NCBI GenBank assembly: GCA_963693305.1
Contig: OY855903.1
Span: 50,801,150-50,865,149, forward strand
Length of the DNA stretch: 64,000 nucleotides
Direction: 5' to 3'
Source of the DNA: Meandrina meandrites
Lineage: Eukaryota > Cnidaria > Anthozoa > Scleractinia > Meandrinidae
Below the pieces are notes generated by a model, which did not search any database, was not told the DNA's origin, and saw only the letters and a program-made list of their open reading frames with translations. Below, piece by piece: positions 1-10,339 of the stretch (the stretch's first letter is position 1; the number at the start of each line of letters is the position of its first letter). The position numbers were made by a program, and so were the translations under genes.

Positions 1-398
1 CTTTGCGGTAAATATCCACCACTGTATTCACCTCCACTTCAGTAAATAATTGTTAATTTATTTATTACCTTTGTACATGGATCCAGTGACTTGCAATATC
101 TAAACAAATCAGCATTTGGAAGACAAATATGTACTTTGGATAGAACACAGATAACATCACAAGCAAAGCTGTGGTAACACATCTGAAAGTTTAGTTTAAA
201 GCAATGTCAATAATTATTTACTTAATATACAAATGGAATCCATCATATACCAAAACTGATAAAAGGCATAATATTTTCGTTGAAAAATTATGTGAGAAAA
301 TCTTTTATTGTTGTGCACTGTGGCTGCTATATCATTGCTATAAAAACACCTTGGTTAGGTGATCAATCAAATTGAACAAAGAGGGCAGAAAAAATAGG

Positions 399-413
399 GT
401 GGGGGGGGGGGGG
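399..413. repeat. Poly-G tract
   Basis: A run of about 15 G followed by further G-rich sequence, in the region left of CDIPT exon 3. No gene was recognised between 1 and 1120; this stretch is AT-rich and presumably intronic. Confidence 0.8.
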
Positions 414-486
414 AGGGGAGTGTTGGCGTTGGAAGTGTTGCAACAATTTTGTTCAAAATTTATGTGGCATACTCATTACTGTAAAT

Positions 487-1075
487 ATGATTTGATTTAG
501 CGCCCTCCTTCCAATAAGCACCAGTCTTTCAAATAAGCGCCCCCGAATTTGCTTTTGTTAATATAAGCGCCCCTATTTAAATAAGCGCCCCAATTGTGAT
601 AAGTGCCCCCATTTTAATAATCGCCCCCGGCTCATTCCCCATTCTTGACACTGAAGTGATTGACCTCAAATAGATAAACTCGTGAACATCCACCGTAGTC
701 CGTATATGTAAATTTGTTACTGCTAAAATGAACAATTCTTTTAAAAGTAACTGAACTTTTAACGATTTGTTACTGTTGCTGTTAACAGTTTCTGCTATTG
801 TTAGTTACCATAGATAAACTCATGAACAGTCACTGCACCGTACATGTATGGCTGCTAAAATGAAGAATTATTTTAAAACTAACTGAACTTTCAACAATTT
901 GTTACTGTTACAGTTTCTGTTAGTGTTAGTTACTTTTAAATATTTATTAAAGTTTAATTTTGTTTTGATCATTTGTTTTTTGTTTTTTTTTAAAAATTAA
1001 ATATTATAAAGTGTCCTGTCCCGAATAAGCGCCCTGTCTCGAATAAGTGCCCTCCCTTGAGGTGCAGAACAGAAA
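487..1075. repeat. ATAAGCGCCC-type interspersed minisatellite
   Basis: The motif AATAAGCGCCCC recurs with variants (ATAAGTGCCCC, ATAATCGCCCC) at 487-630 and again at 1015-1065. The two clusters flank about 380 bp that itself carries an imperfect duplication, with the pattern 'ATAGATAAACTC(G/A)TGAACA' at about 670 and 812. The clustering at both ends suggests subterminal repeats of a non-autonomous transposon. It lies next to CDIPT exon 3, which ends at 1124. Confidence 0.65.
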
Positions 1076-1123
1076 TATTATTTTAAGTTTGGGCCACCAT
1101 TATAACAAGTATCTAGTTGTTAC

Positions 1124-4100
1124 CTGTCAGTGAGCATATCCAACATGGCACCAAACATTGTAGCTGACAGAAAAAAAAAAAACACCTGTCACATCATAGT
1201 GAAACTGATTATGTCCAGCAACAAAAATTATTATAACTAATCCCTATATTCAAATTTTGAAATAAGCCAATCAGAAACTTTGCCTACTGTCCTTGTTTCA
1301 GGCGATTAAGTATCAGCAGATTTTGGCCAAATCTGGGTGCCACACACCTTATCCCACCTTTTTGCTATGCTTTGCAGCATATGGGGCTGATCTGGTCTTG
1401 TCATGGGTATTTTGGCCTCACTGTGCATGTCTTGCCAAAAGATGAACTATATGGCTCAATCATGGCGTAGAACGGGGGGTAAGAGATATGGTTAGCTATT
1501 AAAGCTATAAGGTGAAGATTACCTTCACCCCTTGAACAATCCTACTGATACCCAGGGATCAGCCAGGGAGAATCACCCCATACATGACACATTAAGTTGC
1601 AACGGCACTCTTTGAAGCAGGGCAATAAAATCCCGAGCGCCGCAGGCACGAGAATATCGGGGGGTGTGGGGAAAAATATGTGAAAAAATAGGTTATTTTA
1701 GACTGAGCATTTTGTGTGTTTTGAAAACAAGGCAAGTAAAAGTGAAGGACATTAGGTAGAATGGACTATTGAAATTAACTTAGAATCACACAATTTGGTC
1801 CAAATTATACCACATGAATCTACAAGCGGTGAACCTTCAACCCAAAGAACCATATTGAATGTAAAAAGTCAAAGCACAGAAACGCCATTTCCCTTTATTT
1901 ATTTGTTCATTTATTTATTTATTTATTTCGATAATTTTTTTTCACAATGAGCGGACTTCCAAGGCTCGCAACCCCCCAACCCCCCTAAAAGAGTAAATAT
2001 AACGAATCAAAATTCTTTCTTTATTGTTATTTCTTCGTGTGCAACCCTAAACGAGATCTTGACGGCTAAAAATAATGACATTTTGCCCAGAACACCCTAA
2101 GCGAGACCAAAATCCGAAATTTACACCCCTAAGCAGACGACGAGCATCCCCGTCCATTTCATATGGGAGTCCCCCCCCCCCCCCCCCCCCCCCCTCCCCG
2201 GGGTCGAAGCAACATTTGTTTATGGATTTCGGAGGAAAGTTTCATTAGCAATGGTTTTGTGCTATTTTAGTCTGGGAACCAGACAGAGCTCTCGATGAAG
2301 GAGATATTTCTTGATGTGATTTGTGCAGTACTTTTCGAGAAACCACTTTCGTGTGTTAAGCGTAAATGCCGTAGACAGGACGAATCAGCCATGCAGAGCG
2401 AGCTAACAAATATAAATATGCAAATCATCCATTCGCGTGCAATTTGTCGCTAAATTTTGGAGAGCTTCCACTTTCTGATGCAATTTTTCTGTTTAACACT
2501 TTCTAAATGCTTCCCAAGAGACTAACATTGATCACAATCGTCAGGGTTTCATAGCAAGTGATGCCAGCTTTTGTTATCCTAAACAGCTCTTGTTACCATG
2601 TAATTAAATATGCAAAAATTTGCTCTCGCAGTTTTAAAGCAAAGTTCAGAACAAACAGGGAACAAAACTATTTTGCGCTTTGAAATACCTTTCGGAAGGG
2701 ATGCTTCTTGATGTGATTTGTGCAGTACTTTTCGAGAAACGACTTTCGAGCGTGTTTACTCGTAAACACAGTAGAAAGGTCGAATCAGCTCGCAAATATG
2801 CAAATCATCCATTTGCGTGCAATTTGTCACGCATTCTCATACTAGTATGTATGATTTTTGGGGGGTTGAAAGTGGTACTTTTCAAAAAACAGACTATTGT
2901 AAGTAATTTCCTTTTCAAGCTCTTAGACTGTGAGAAATTTTTACATAATTGTAACAGACAAAACATACATGTAGCTGAAACCACGTGCACTCCCGCGAGT
3001 GCTATTTTTATGTTGCGTCATCAAATTCTGAAATCAAAATTCAACAGGCCTGCTAAACTTTCGATGTCATTAGATGCAAGATGAACTGAAAATATATCTT
3101 TTTGCAAATTTCCAGCTTAGTTGTGCCCTTCGTTTCTAGAGCAGTGCATTTTTAATTTTCGAGTTCTCCGCCGTATGTGATACCCGGGTGATATCAAGCT
3201 GAGTGCCGTGACAAAGTTGTTTTGATTCATAAAAGGCCTTTCCTTTCCATTTTTGCAGATTGAACATTCCCAATGTACTAACTGCTGTTTATGCAAAAGT
3301 ATAATAGATCATGAGCCAAAAGTAGTCGCTATTAATAGCAAAATTAAGTTCCAGATGGTTTCTCTGGCATCACGGCGGCCATATTTCTGCCGAGTTTGAT
3401 CGTAGCAGGAGTGAAGTTTTTTTAAAAAATACCGTTTAACTGTACTGTAAATATTATCGTCAAAAATGTCAGATAGGTAAAATAAACACCAGTAGTTTGG
3501 TTTTCAACCGGAGACAGTTTTCAACTGGAGACAAATACCTTTCGCGCCATTTTTAGACTTCAAGCACACACCTGCTCACCCCCAGAGTTGCCAGGTCGCT
3601 TGTGTGACAGATCTTGCATTAATTCGCGACGTCAAAAATCAAAACACTCATTCCCCAAGAACAGTGGCTGGTAATCGAGTGCATCACGAAAGTGAACTGG
3701 CGATAAATAAATTTTACTGATTTCGCGGCCAAAACTACTTATTAAACTGTTTTTAACATGCGCAGATTAAACCCTTTTATAGTTAAAGGGTTTTGTCTCA
3801 ATAAAACTGACGGAATAAACACCACAAAAATAAAACGCACAGAACTTTTATGTTCAGCGAGCCGTAAAACGTATCGTGCGTGCCAGCCATCGTGGCATTC
3901 ACTCTGGCACTCTTGTACATGCTTACCCTGGGTGCCAGAGGGTTTTTTTGTTTTGTTTTGCGGAGATAGTGAGCGGCGAAGCGAAAAAAACCCTCTGGTC
4001 ACGGCCGGTATGAACCTCACTTCCATGCTAATTCGAGACAAGACAGTTTGCCAAACCGGTTGTATGTGGGATGTGTTTGTTTTCGTAATTTGACATGTCT

Positions 4101-7059
4101 GTGCGTGCCATAGTATAATGGGGGTGACAGGCCTACACGACTCCTACGTGTGTGACATTTGTACATTTGCCGTATGTAATATATTATGTTAAATTCGGTC
4201 TTTCGACCCTTTCGCGTCTCACTTATTTCTGAAGGGCACTACATGTGATAATATTTGGAGGCGGTATAAGTTGAATAGAGCCGTAAGATTGTGGCCTTGC
4301 AAATGTCTAGAGGTCATAGGTCTCACGGTTTCCTGTTTGTAGAGTTTGACACCTCTAGTTCTGTAATTTGCCACGTTTCGCTCGTGCGGGGACGTATACA
4401 AAACATGGACCCGGGTCCATGGACCACCCCTTTGGACCCGGTCCATGGACCACCCCATGGACCCGGTCCATGGACCACCTCTGTGGACCCGGTCCATGGA
4501 CCACCCCTAGCTGAGCCTGTTTTTCATTGTATACATGTACATGGAAACAGACATATACAAAACATGGACCCAGGTCCATGGACAACCTTATAGACCACCC
4601 TGGTCCATGGACCACCTGATGGACCACGCCTTATTTTCAAAAGCAAATTGTACCTGTCAGTGTAAAGGTTTAGACTGGGGACATTGTATAGAACTCAGAC
4701 TTATGACACTCAATATCCAGTTCCTGCTTTCTAATATGTAATTGAAGCTTTTGCCAGTTATGATGGGCCAGCAGGGGCATGTGAGGTTTTGGTGTTCTCC
4801 TCATGGATTTTGCTCGATATTAATTTTCAAACAATCACTGAAGTACAACAGAACATACTAACCTATCATTGTTATGATGGGATGCAAAATATCTAGTGCA
4901 ACCACTCCAACCACTGTTGGAATTTCATCGGACATTGGCAAATTGTGGTCGGCCAATGTCCAAAGGCCTACTGTTATTTTCCGCCCTGAATCCACCATAC
5001 TGTGGAACCCACATATATATTGTGCATGAACATGTATGATGAAAATCAGGCCAAGGGGTGGTCCATGGACTAGGTCCATGAGAGTGGTCCATGGACCGGG
5101 TCCATGGACCAGGTCCACGGTCCACAGGGTGGTCCATGGACCGGGTCCACGGGGGTGGTCCATGGACCTGGGTCCATGTTTTGTATACGTCCCTCGTGCG
5201 GTTTCTTTTGGCTCATTTCTATATGCATGAAAATGATGATTGCTCGCATTTAATATTTGCGATGTATTGACCTTATCACTGAGGACATCTTAATCTCGGG
5301 ACCAGTTGAAATATCAAAGATTTCTCGTTCGTTCACGATCGCGGCTTCGCCGCTCACTGTCTCCACAAAACAAAACGAAAAAACCCTCTGGCACCCAGGG
5401 TAGTACATGCTTTGTATAAAATCATTCATTTTTCGTTAAAATCTGTAAACCGTTTAGTTTCATTCGGTTTCCAAACACGAAAGCCTTGAAACTGAAGGGA
5501 AATTCTCGAAAAAATCTTTAAAGTTTCTTTGCTGTGTAATAAAGTTAAATTTAACCGAGATTCCACCAGGTCTCCTGTCAGCATAAATTCAAACGTGATG
5601 ATCGCTCTTGCGTAGCGTCATTTCGGGACATCAATTAGAAACGTTTACGCGGGTGTTTTCATTTCTGAAGTCGGGTATCGCTGCAAACGGTGGAAAACGC
5701 TCTATGAATTTATGTTTTGTTGTTGAAATGGAACCTCTGTCTCAGTTTTGTGTAATTAATGCAGTTAGGAATCTTTGTGGAAAATTAATGCATGCCGAGG
5801 AATGTTTGCTTCTTTGAAAAGCAGCTGCGAAACAAATTTATGCAGTAACTGAACTGTCGAAATCGGCAGTGAAAAAAAAAACAGTCAAATCTTGCTGTTT
5901 TTGTGTCTCTGGTGCATTATTTTCACACAGCAATTAAAAACAAAACTACCAAAAACATCAAACAAAAAAATTGACTTGATTCGAACTTGACTCGTGCTAC
6001 GATCAAACTCATTTGTGCCCCTCGGAGGGACACAAATATGGCGTCTCCATACTGAGCTTTTTAAATTTGCGTGGAAAGTTTCGGCAAATAACTCGCAAAC
6101 GGTGCTCCGCACAGACCTGAGACTTGGACAAACTGTTTATCTTTTCAACTTCTATAATATCTGAGCTCATAGCTTCTGTCGTTGAACGGTTTCGATTTTA
6201 TTTTTTTATTGCGTGACAGTGAAAACCACCAATATCGGGGGTGGAAGCGGAATCATGAATTCATGAATGATGGCTGTAAACTTGGTATGAATCTTCGTAA
6301 TCATGAATAACGAGAGAAGCGTAAAAGAATCATGAATAACAAATGAATATGCTTCCCTCGATATTGGAGGCGTGTGAATAAAGAATGCAAACTACGAAAC
6401 TTTTTAACAGTTATAACACAGAAATTGCCGAAAATAGCATTTCCGAGCGTCTAATTTTCAGAATTGTCTGGGGGAGCATGTCCCCAGACCCCCTTACAGG
6501 ATAACACTGAAAACGCGATTAGGTATGTTACACACAGTAAAGTTATTTTCAGAACTGGATGAAAACAATGACAAATGAATCATGAATCATTGAGGCAAAA
6601 CAAGACAGGAATCATGAATCATGAAAGTCCAACGATTCCGCTTCCACCCCCGAACAAATAATTAAACTTACTTTGACTAAAATATCTGGCTGCAGATCCA
6701 TCGAATTCATCCATCAAGCTACTGAGAAGATACAGGCTTGCCGCCACGATGTAGTCGGTTGGCATCAAATAGAAGGACAGTATGGCTAACACGATCCGTG
6801 CATACCCTGTCATATAATATAAACATTGAAAATCTAACATGAAACTTTACATATGTAGCTATATGTGGATAAAACTGCTCCAGGCTGGATGTCTGTTTTG
6901 AAACAGAGCGAGACCAGCTGTCATTTGTACACGGTTGCAAGTCGTGCACGAAAAACCCAAAAGTAGGAGCTATTAAAATACTCACCTATTAAGTTAGGAA
7001 TGAAAAGGAACACGTTTTCCTTCATATGTCTGCACAGGTAGTCAAAGCTTAAGATACGA
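1124..7059 (-). CDS. CDIPT: Phosphatidylinositol synthase (CDP-diacylglycerol--inositol 3-phosphatidyltransferase), 5' exons
   Basis: Makes phosphatidylinositol from CDP-diacylglycerol and myo-inositol in the ER membrane. Coding exons on the minus strand are 7025-6986 (starts MKENVFLFIPNLIG, phase 1), 6806-6672 (135 nt, GYARIVLAILSFYLMP to AARYFSQ, phase 1) and 1163-1124 (40 nt, TTMFGAMLDMLTDR, phase 2); all borders are GT-AG. Joined, they give the family catalytic motif D-x2-D-G-x2-A-R-x8-G-x3-D-x3-D, split between exons 2 and 3 (DEFDGSAAR, then GAMLDMLTD). The N-terminus follows vertebrate CDIPT almost residue for residue, so the start is secure. A possible splice acceptor at 7060-7062 implies a 34-nt 5'UTR on this exon and an untranslated exon further right. 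Later exons were not found in 1-1120, so they lie beyond the left edge. Intron 2 is 5.5 kb and full of repeats. Confidence 0.93.
2171..2194. repeat. Poly-C tract (24 C)
   Basis: A 24-base pure C homopolymer inside CDIPT intron 2, followed by CTCCCCGGGG. The preceding 350 bp holds A/T-rich simple sequence (ATTT repeats near 1900-1930) and no coding signal. Confidence 0.9.
2284..2835. repeat. Direct duplication of about 150 bp
   Basis: Two copies of the same sequence lie about 405 bp apart: 2295-2455 and 2692-2832. Both contain TTCTTGATGTGATTTGTGCA, 'TACTTTTCGAGAAAC' and ATGCAAATCATCCATT. The open frame at 2680-3084 runs through the second copy but has no recognisable domain and starts at a TTG, so it is not called as a gene. 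Confidence 0.75.
3914..5410. repeat. Inverted repeat pair around the 803-bp foldback element
   Basis: Arms at 3914-3982 and 5343-5410 are about 68 bp each and inverted. Shared landmarks are CCCTGGGTGCCAGAGGG, a T-rich stretch with GTTTTGTTTTG, and GAGCGGCGAAGC. The arms enclose the palindromic element at 4390-5192 plus about 400 bp of AT-rich sequence on the left. This may be an older transposon into which the inner element jumped, or two unrelated copies in opposite orientation. Confidence 0.7.
4390..5192. mobile_element. 803-bp foldback element with GGTCCATGGACC palindromes and a 9-bp target duplication
   Basis: The element begins GGACGTATACAAAACATGGA and ends with its reverse complement TCCATGTTTTGTATACGTCC. 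The direct 9-bp repeat CTCGTGCGG lies immediately outside both ends (4381-4389 and 5193-5201). Both subterminal regions (4400-4630 and 5050-5180) consist of a minisatellite whose core, GGTCCATGGACC, is itself a perfect palindrome. Between them are about 400 bp of unique sequence without a transposase. A 9-bp duplication is typical of Mutator-like elements, so this may be a non-autonomous MULE; that classification is inference. The open frames here (repeats of W-S-M-D-R-V-H-G type) are translations of the minisatellite. Confidence 0.88.
6000..6232. repeat. Dispersed repeat, copy 1 (related to 26400-26640)
   Basis: Shares an ordered set of landmarks with 26400-26640: GGCGT(C/T)TCCATACTG, AATAACTCG/GATAACTCG, ACTTGGACAA and GTGACAGTGAAAACCA. 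The level of divergence suggests an old family. No coding capacity is evident. Confidence 0.55.
6236..6652. mobile_element. 417-bp MITE-like element with 19-bp terminal inverted repeats
   Basis: The ends are CGGGGGTGGAAGCGGAATC at 6236-6254 and its exact reverse complement at 6634-6652. Subterminal ATCATGAAT repeats occur on both sides. No target duplication is obvious. It lies in CDIPT intron 2, and its right end is 19 bp from the exon 2 splice donor (GT at 6671-6670). Confidence 0.82.
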
Positions 7060-7235
7060 CTGAAAATAAATAAAACGATCTAAAATTCTCAAACATTTAT
7101 TGTTCTATCAATCATATATTACATATTCATGTGAGCTTTGAAAATTAGCATAATATGCTAATTTTAAAATTGCTCCCAACCATCAAAGCGAAGCAAAAGG
7201 TTGCACACTCGAAGAGGGTCCAAAATAGGCTTTTG

Positions 7236-7290
7236 CAATCCCGCATCCCGCCACCCTATTTGGCCCATATCCCGCCATCCCACCTAACTG
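7236..7290. repeat. CCCGCATCCCGCC-type short repeat
   Basis: Repeats of CATCCCGCC/ATCCCGCC occur here and, in the same orientation, at 11507-11690. Both are next to a 'CCTATTT(T)GG' stretch. They bracket the whole 7.3-11.5 kb transposon cluster. Confidence 0.6.
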
Positions 7291-7803
7291 AGAGTTGTTG
7301 AGGCCTCAAATGTAATAAATGTCCCTAAATGTAATAAAGGTCCTAAGTGTAATAACTTTTGGTCCTAAATGTAATAAAGGTCCTAAGTGTAATAACTTTT
7401 GGCCCTAAATGTAATAAAGGTTGCAAGTGCAACAACCTTTGGCCCTAAAATACAATAAGGTCACTGACTGAGCCACACATTTCGTGAATAGCCAATTTGG
7501 AAGCCGCTAAATGGTGACTGCGTCCGCTTAATAAAGCTCTAATTTATCTTTCATATCGGGCTCTTTCATCGTACTGAGGTATGAAGAGCTAATTCCATGT
7601 TGTAGTAATCTCACAACACGCCTAAAACAAAATAACAACCAAAAGGGCAAATCTACATCCTAAATTCATTAGCTTATGCAAAACTTAGTCCTTTTTTAAA
7701 TGAATTTTTCAGGAAAGAAAAACGGGATTCGGCAAAGCGATGACAAAAAGTTCGGGATGCGGGAATCGCGTTAAAAAGAAGCGGGAAGACGATCGTTTTA
7801 GGT

Positions 7804-7822
7804 CCCCCCCCCCCCCCCCCCC
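7804..7822. repeat. Poly-C tract (19 C)
   Basis: A homopolymer inside the foldback element at 7297-9835, following a GGGATGCGGGAATCGCG stretch. Confidence 0.9.
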
Positions 7823-7997
7823 TCCGTTTCTTTTTGGTTTAAATACTGATAGTAATTAGTTGTTTCCTTTATGCACTTATAGTTCTTGTTACTCCCATTA
7901 ATTCAAGATAAATCAATACGTAGTTGCCGTATTACTTTGAATCCTTGCATACTCAGTAAATAGACTATAAATTGTAGACTTACAATGTTAATATGAT

Positions 7998-9289
7998 CAG
8001 AAGTCCATAACTAGAAGTCTACATCTGGTATTGGGGCGCGTGCTATGTCTTTCGCGTGTAGGCTATTTTTAGAAACTGATGTCTCGCGAGAAAATGACGT
8101 AACCCACTATTTCGACACGATTGGAGTTCTAAGTTGCGGCCGAATATTTTGGAAAGTGGCAGGTGAAATAAATCAAATCACATCAAAACACTTGACAGGC
8201 CATTCTCTTTAATTCTCACATTTCGACAGAAGTAGTATCGTAGATAGTGATTTCAAACGTCTGTTCAGTGGCATTTGAAGGCGAGTGAAAAAGCAACCCG
8301 TCGCCGGGTTTCCGTAGACAAACTCACAAAACAAACAGGTCGACTTTTTATAATTTACGAGAGAATTTATGAACAGAAGTTCCCCAAACTTGTAGTAGTT
8401 AAGTGTGTCTTTATTTTGTACAGCATATCCTCGTGTTAAAATACTGAACAACATACACAACACAATAGCTGCACACTGCGAAGTGCCCCGCGCCGAGAAG
8501 CACAACTTGAATTAAACTTTTGACGGATGTGAATGAAATCATCATTGTTCGATGAATTAAACTCGTATTTCTATTCATATTAAAACAAGTACATTACCTT
8601 AGTCAGTCTTTTGTTTTCATGCCGTCCTTATAATTCCAAAAACATGCGAAACTCACGAAACTTGTCGTTTTCTCTGAATGTTGTTATCAAACGAATCAAA
8701 CTTCATTCTGTTCATTCCGCGCTCGATGTTGAGCGCTTCAGGGACCACGGTTTTGTTTTTCAAAATAGCAACGAACCTGTGCCAAAATGCACTTGCTCTC
8801 TTAATGCCTGTCTTCATCTTGAGAGTACCATTAATCTTTAGTGTCTTCGCATTTTGAATTTGACTCGGAATTAGTCTATCTTGCCCGCTGCCATTTCGTA
8901 TTCTGACTCCAAAACACTGAGGTCCTCTCGCTTATTTGGATGCTCCGAATTTTTACAACTTCGATGCTATCGTCATCGATGAAAGATGGCCTGATGATTC
9001 TTGTCCGGACGATTTAATCCTCACAAAACGGAAATTACGATGACCAACAAACAGAAATTTCGTAATGCCGTTCGCTCGAGTTCACTCGTCCTCTGCAGTT
9101 CTGGTTTTCTTCAAAAATTTGTTCAACCAATCAAAGGCGCGAATTAAAAAATACTTCAATGTGATTGGCTACTTGTTCGCGGCAAAGCTGTTCTAAAAAT
9201 AGCCTACACGCCAGGAGCGCGAGGTACACGCGAAAGACATATCTCAAAGCCTATTACCAGAGATGTAGACTTCTAGTTATGGACTTCTG
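7998..9289. mobile_element. 1,292-bp non-autonomous TIR element, copy A
   Basis: The termini are CAGAAGTCCATAACTAGAAG and its reverse complement. The inverted similarity continues inward for about 90 bp, including CGCGAAAGACATA and TAGCCTACACG. The 7-bp repeat ATATGAT flanks both ends (7991-7997 and 9290-9296). A second copy sits at 39072-40331. Copy-shared open frames (plus strand 8611-8841, minus strand 8505-8209) lack transposase motifs, and the minus frame is disrupted in copy B, so the element is probably non-autonomous. A 7-8 bp duplication would fit hAT- or P-like transposases, but this is not proven. Confidence 0.88.
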
Positions 9290-10339
9290 ATATGATCGAG
9301 CATTAAATTGACATTGGTCAAATGTACTACTTTTGTTTTACACTGAGTAACTACTGTTGTTGTTGTTGGGCACTGGCGAATAAGACGTGCAAAATAAAGT
9401 GAAATTATGGCACTTGCTGAAAGCCTTCCATTTTATTGTATTCTGACTATTTCATATTTGGTACATTCTGTTCGGTATCACCAAAGTACATCTTGAGCTT
9501 TTTTGCCTTTGTATAAAAAAGTGCAAAAAGGCCAAAGAGTTAAATCTTATATATTTATCACAATGAATTCATGTTGAGCCGAAGCTAATTGCTATCATTA
9601 TACTCGAGGTAGACCTTTGTTTCATTTAGAGTCGAAAGTTATCACACTTAGGACCTTTATTACATTTAGGACCAAAAGTTATTACACTTAGGACCTTTAT
9701 TACATTTAGGACCTTTATTACATTTAGGACCAAAAGTTATCACACTTACGACCTTTATTACATTTAGGACCAAAAGTTATTACACTTAGGACCTTTATTA
9801 CATTTAGGGACATTTATTACATTTGAGGCCTCAACACTCTGTCCGTTATATGCAAAAGGGAAGTGCTAGACAGGTCATTCGAAGTGATTAGCTTAGTAAC
9901 AATTGAAATCCAAATTACTCTCCTAAGCTTAGGCTGACCAAGTATGTGAAGTTCCAAGTTGCTCCATAATATAAATCGTGTTATTGAGCTACGGCTATGG
10001 CTGTGGCCAAGGGAAAATACATACAGTTGCCATATTATATTCACGCGTATAAAAAGAGCGTTAGGGAGGCTTTGCATTATAAATATATATTGTAATTATC
10101 CTAGTAAGAACGGGCATAATCTAAAATACTACATTCTGTTTAGCAAAGTATAAGCATATAAGACAAATTATCTCAGTTGTCATTCCAGCCGAGCAAGATG
10201 CAAACCCACCTTTGAAAAACCGCAGAAGATGAACGCCAGCACAGGTATCTGTTGTTTTACACAACCCTCGAAGTATAAAGAATGTGTTTGGGGAGAACGA
10301 TTTATTTTAAAAATGAAAATAGTCGAATTTGTTGATGCC

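Larger units (their letters stand above)
7297..9835. mobile_element. Foldback element with AATGTAATAAAGG minisatellite arms
   Basis: The left arm (7297 to about 7460) starts GTTGAGGCCTCAAATG and continues as tandem 'CCTAAATGTAATAAAGGT' and 'CCTAAGTGTAATAACTTTTGG' units. The right arm (about 9620-9835) is its inverted copy and ends CATTTGAGGCCTCAAC. The interior contains the separate TIR element at 7998-9289, a 19-base poly-C run and AT-rich sequence. No target duplication or transposase was seen. This accounts for most of the stretch right of CDIPT exon 1. Confidence 0.75.

Noticed and set aside
4219..5230. Several open frames of 64-111 codons encoding W-S-M-D-R-V-H-G or G-P-W-T-T repeats
   Set aside because: They are translations of the GGTCCATGGACC minisatellite in several frames on both strands; the DNA-level palindromes and the 9-bp duplication explain them better.
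8209..8841. Frames in the 1.29-kb TIR element as a transposase or captured gene
   Set aside because: The frames are shared with copy B but disrupted there by indels, have no DDE or zinc-finger motif, and are short.
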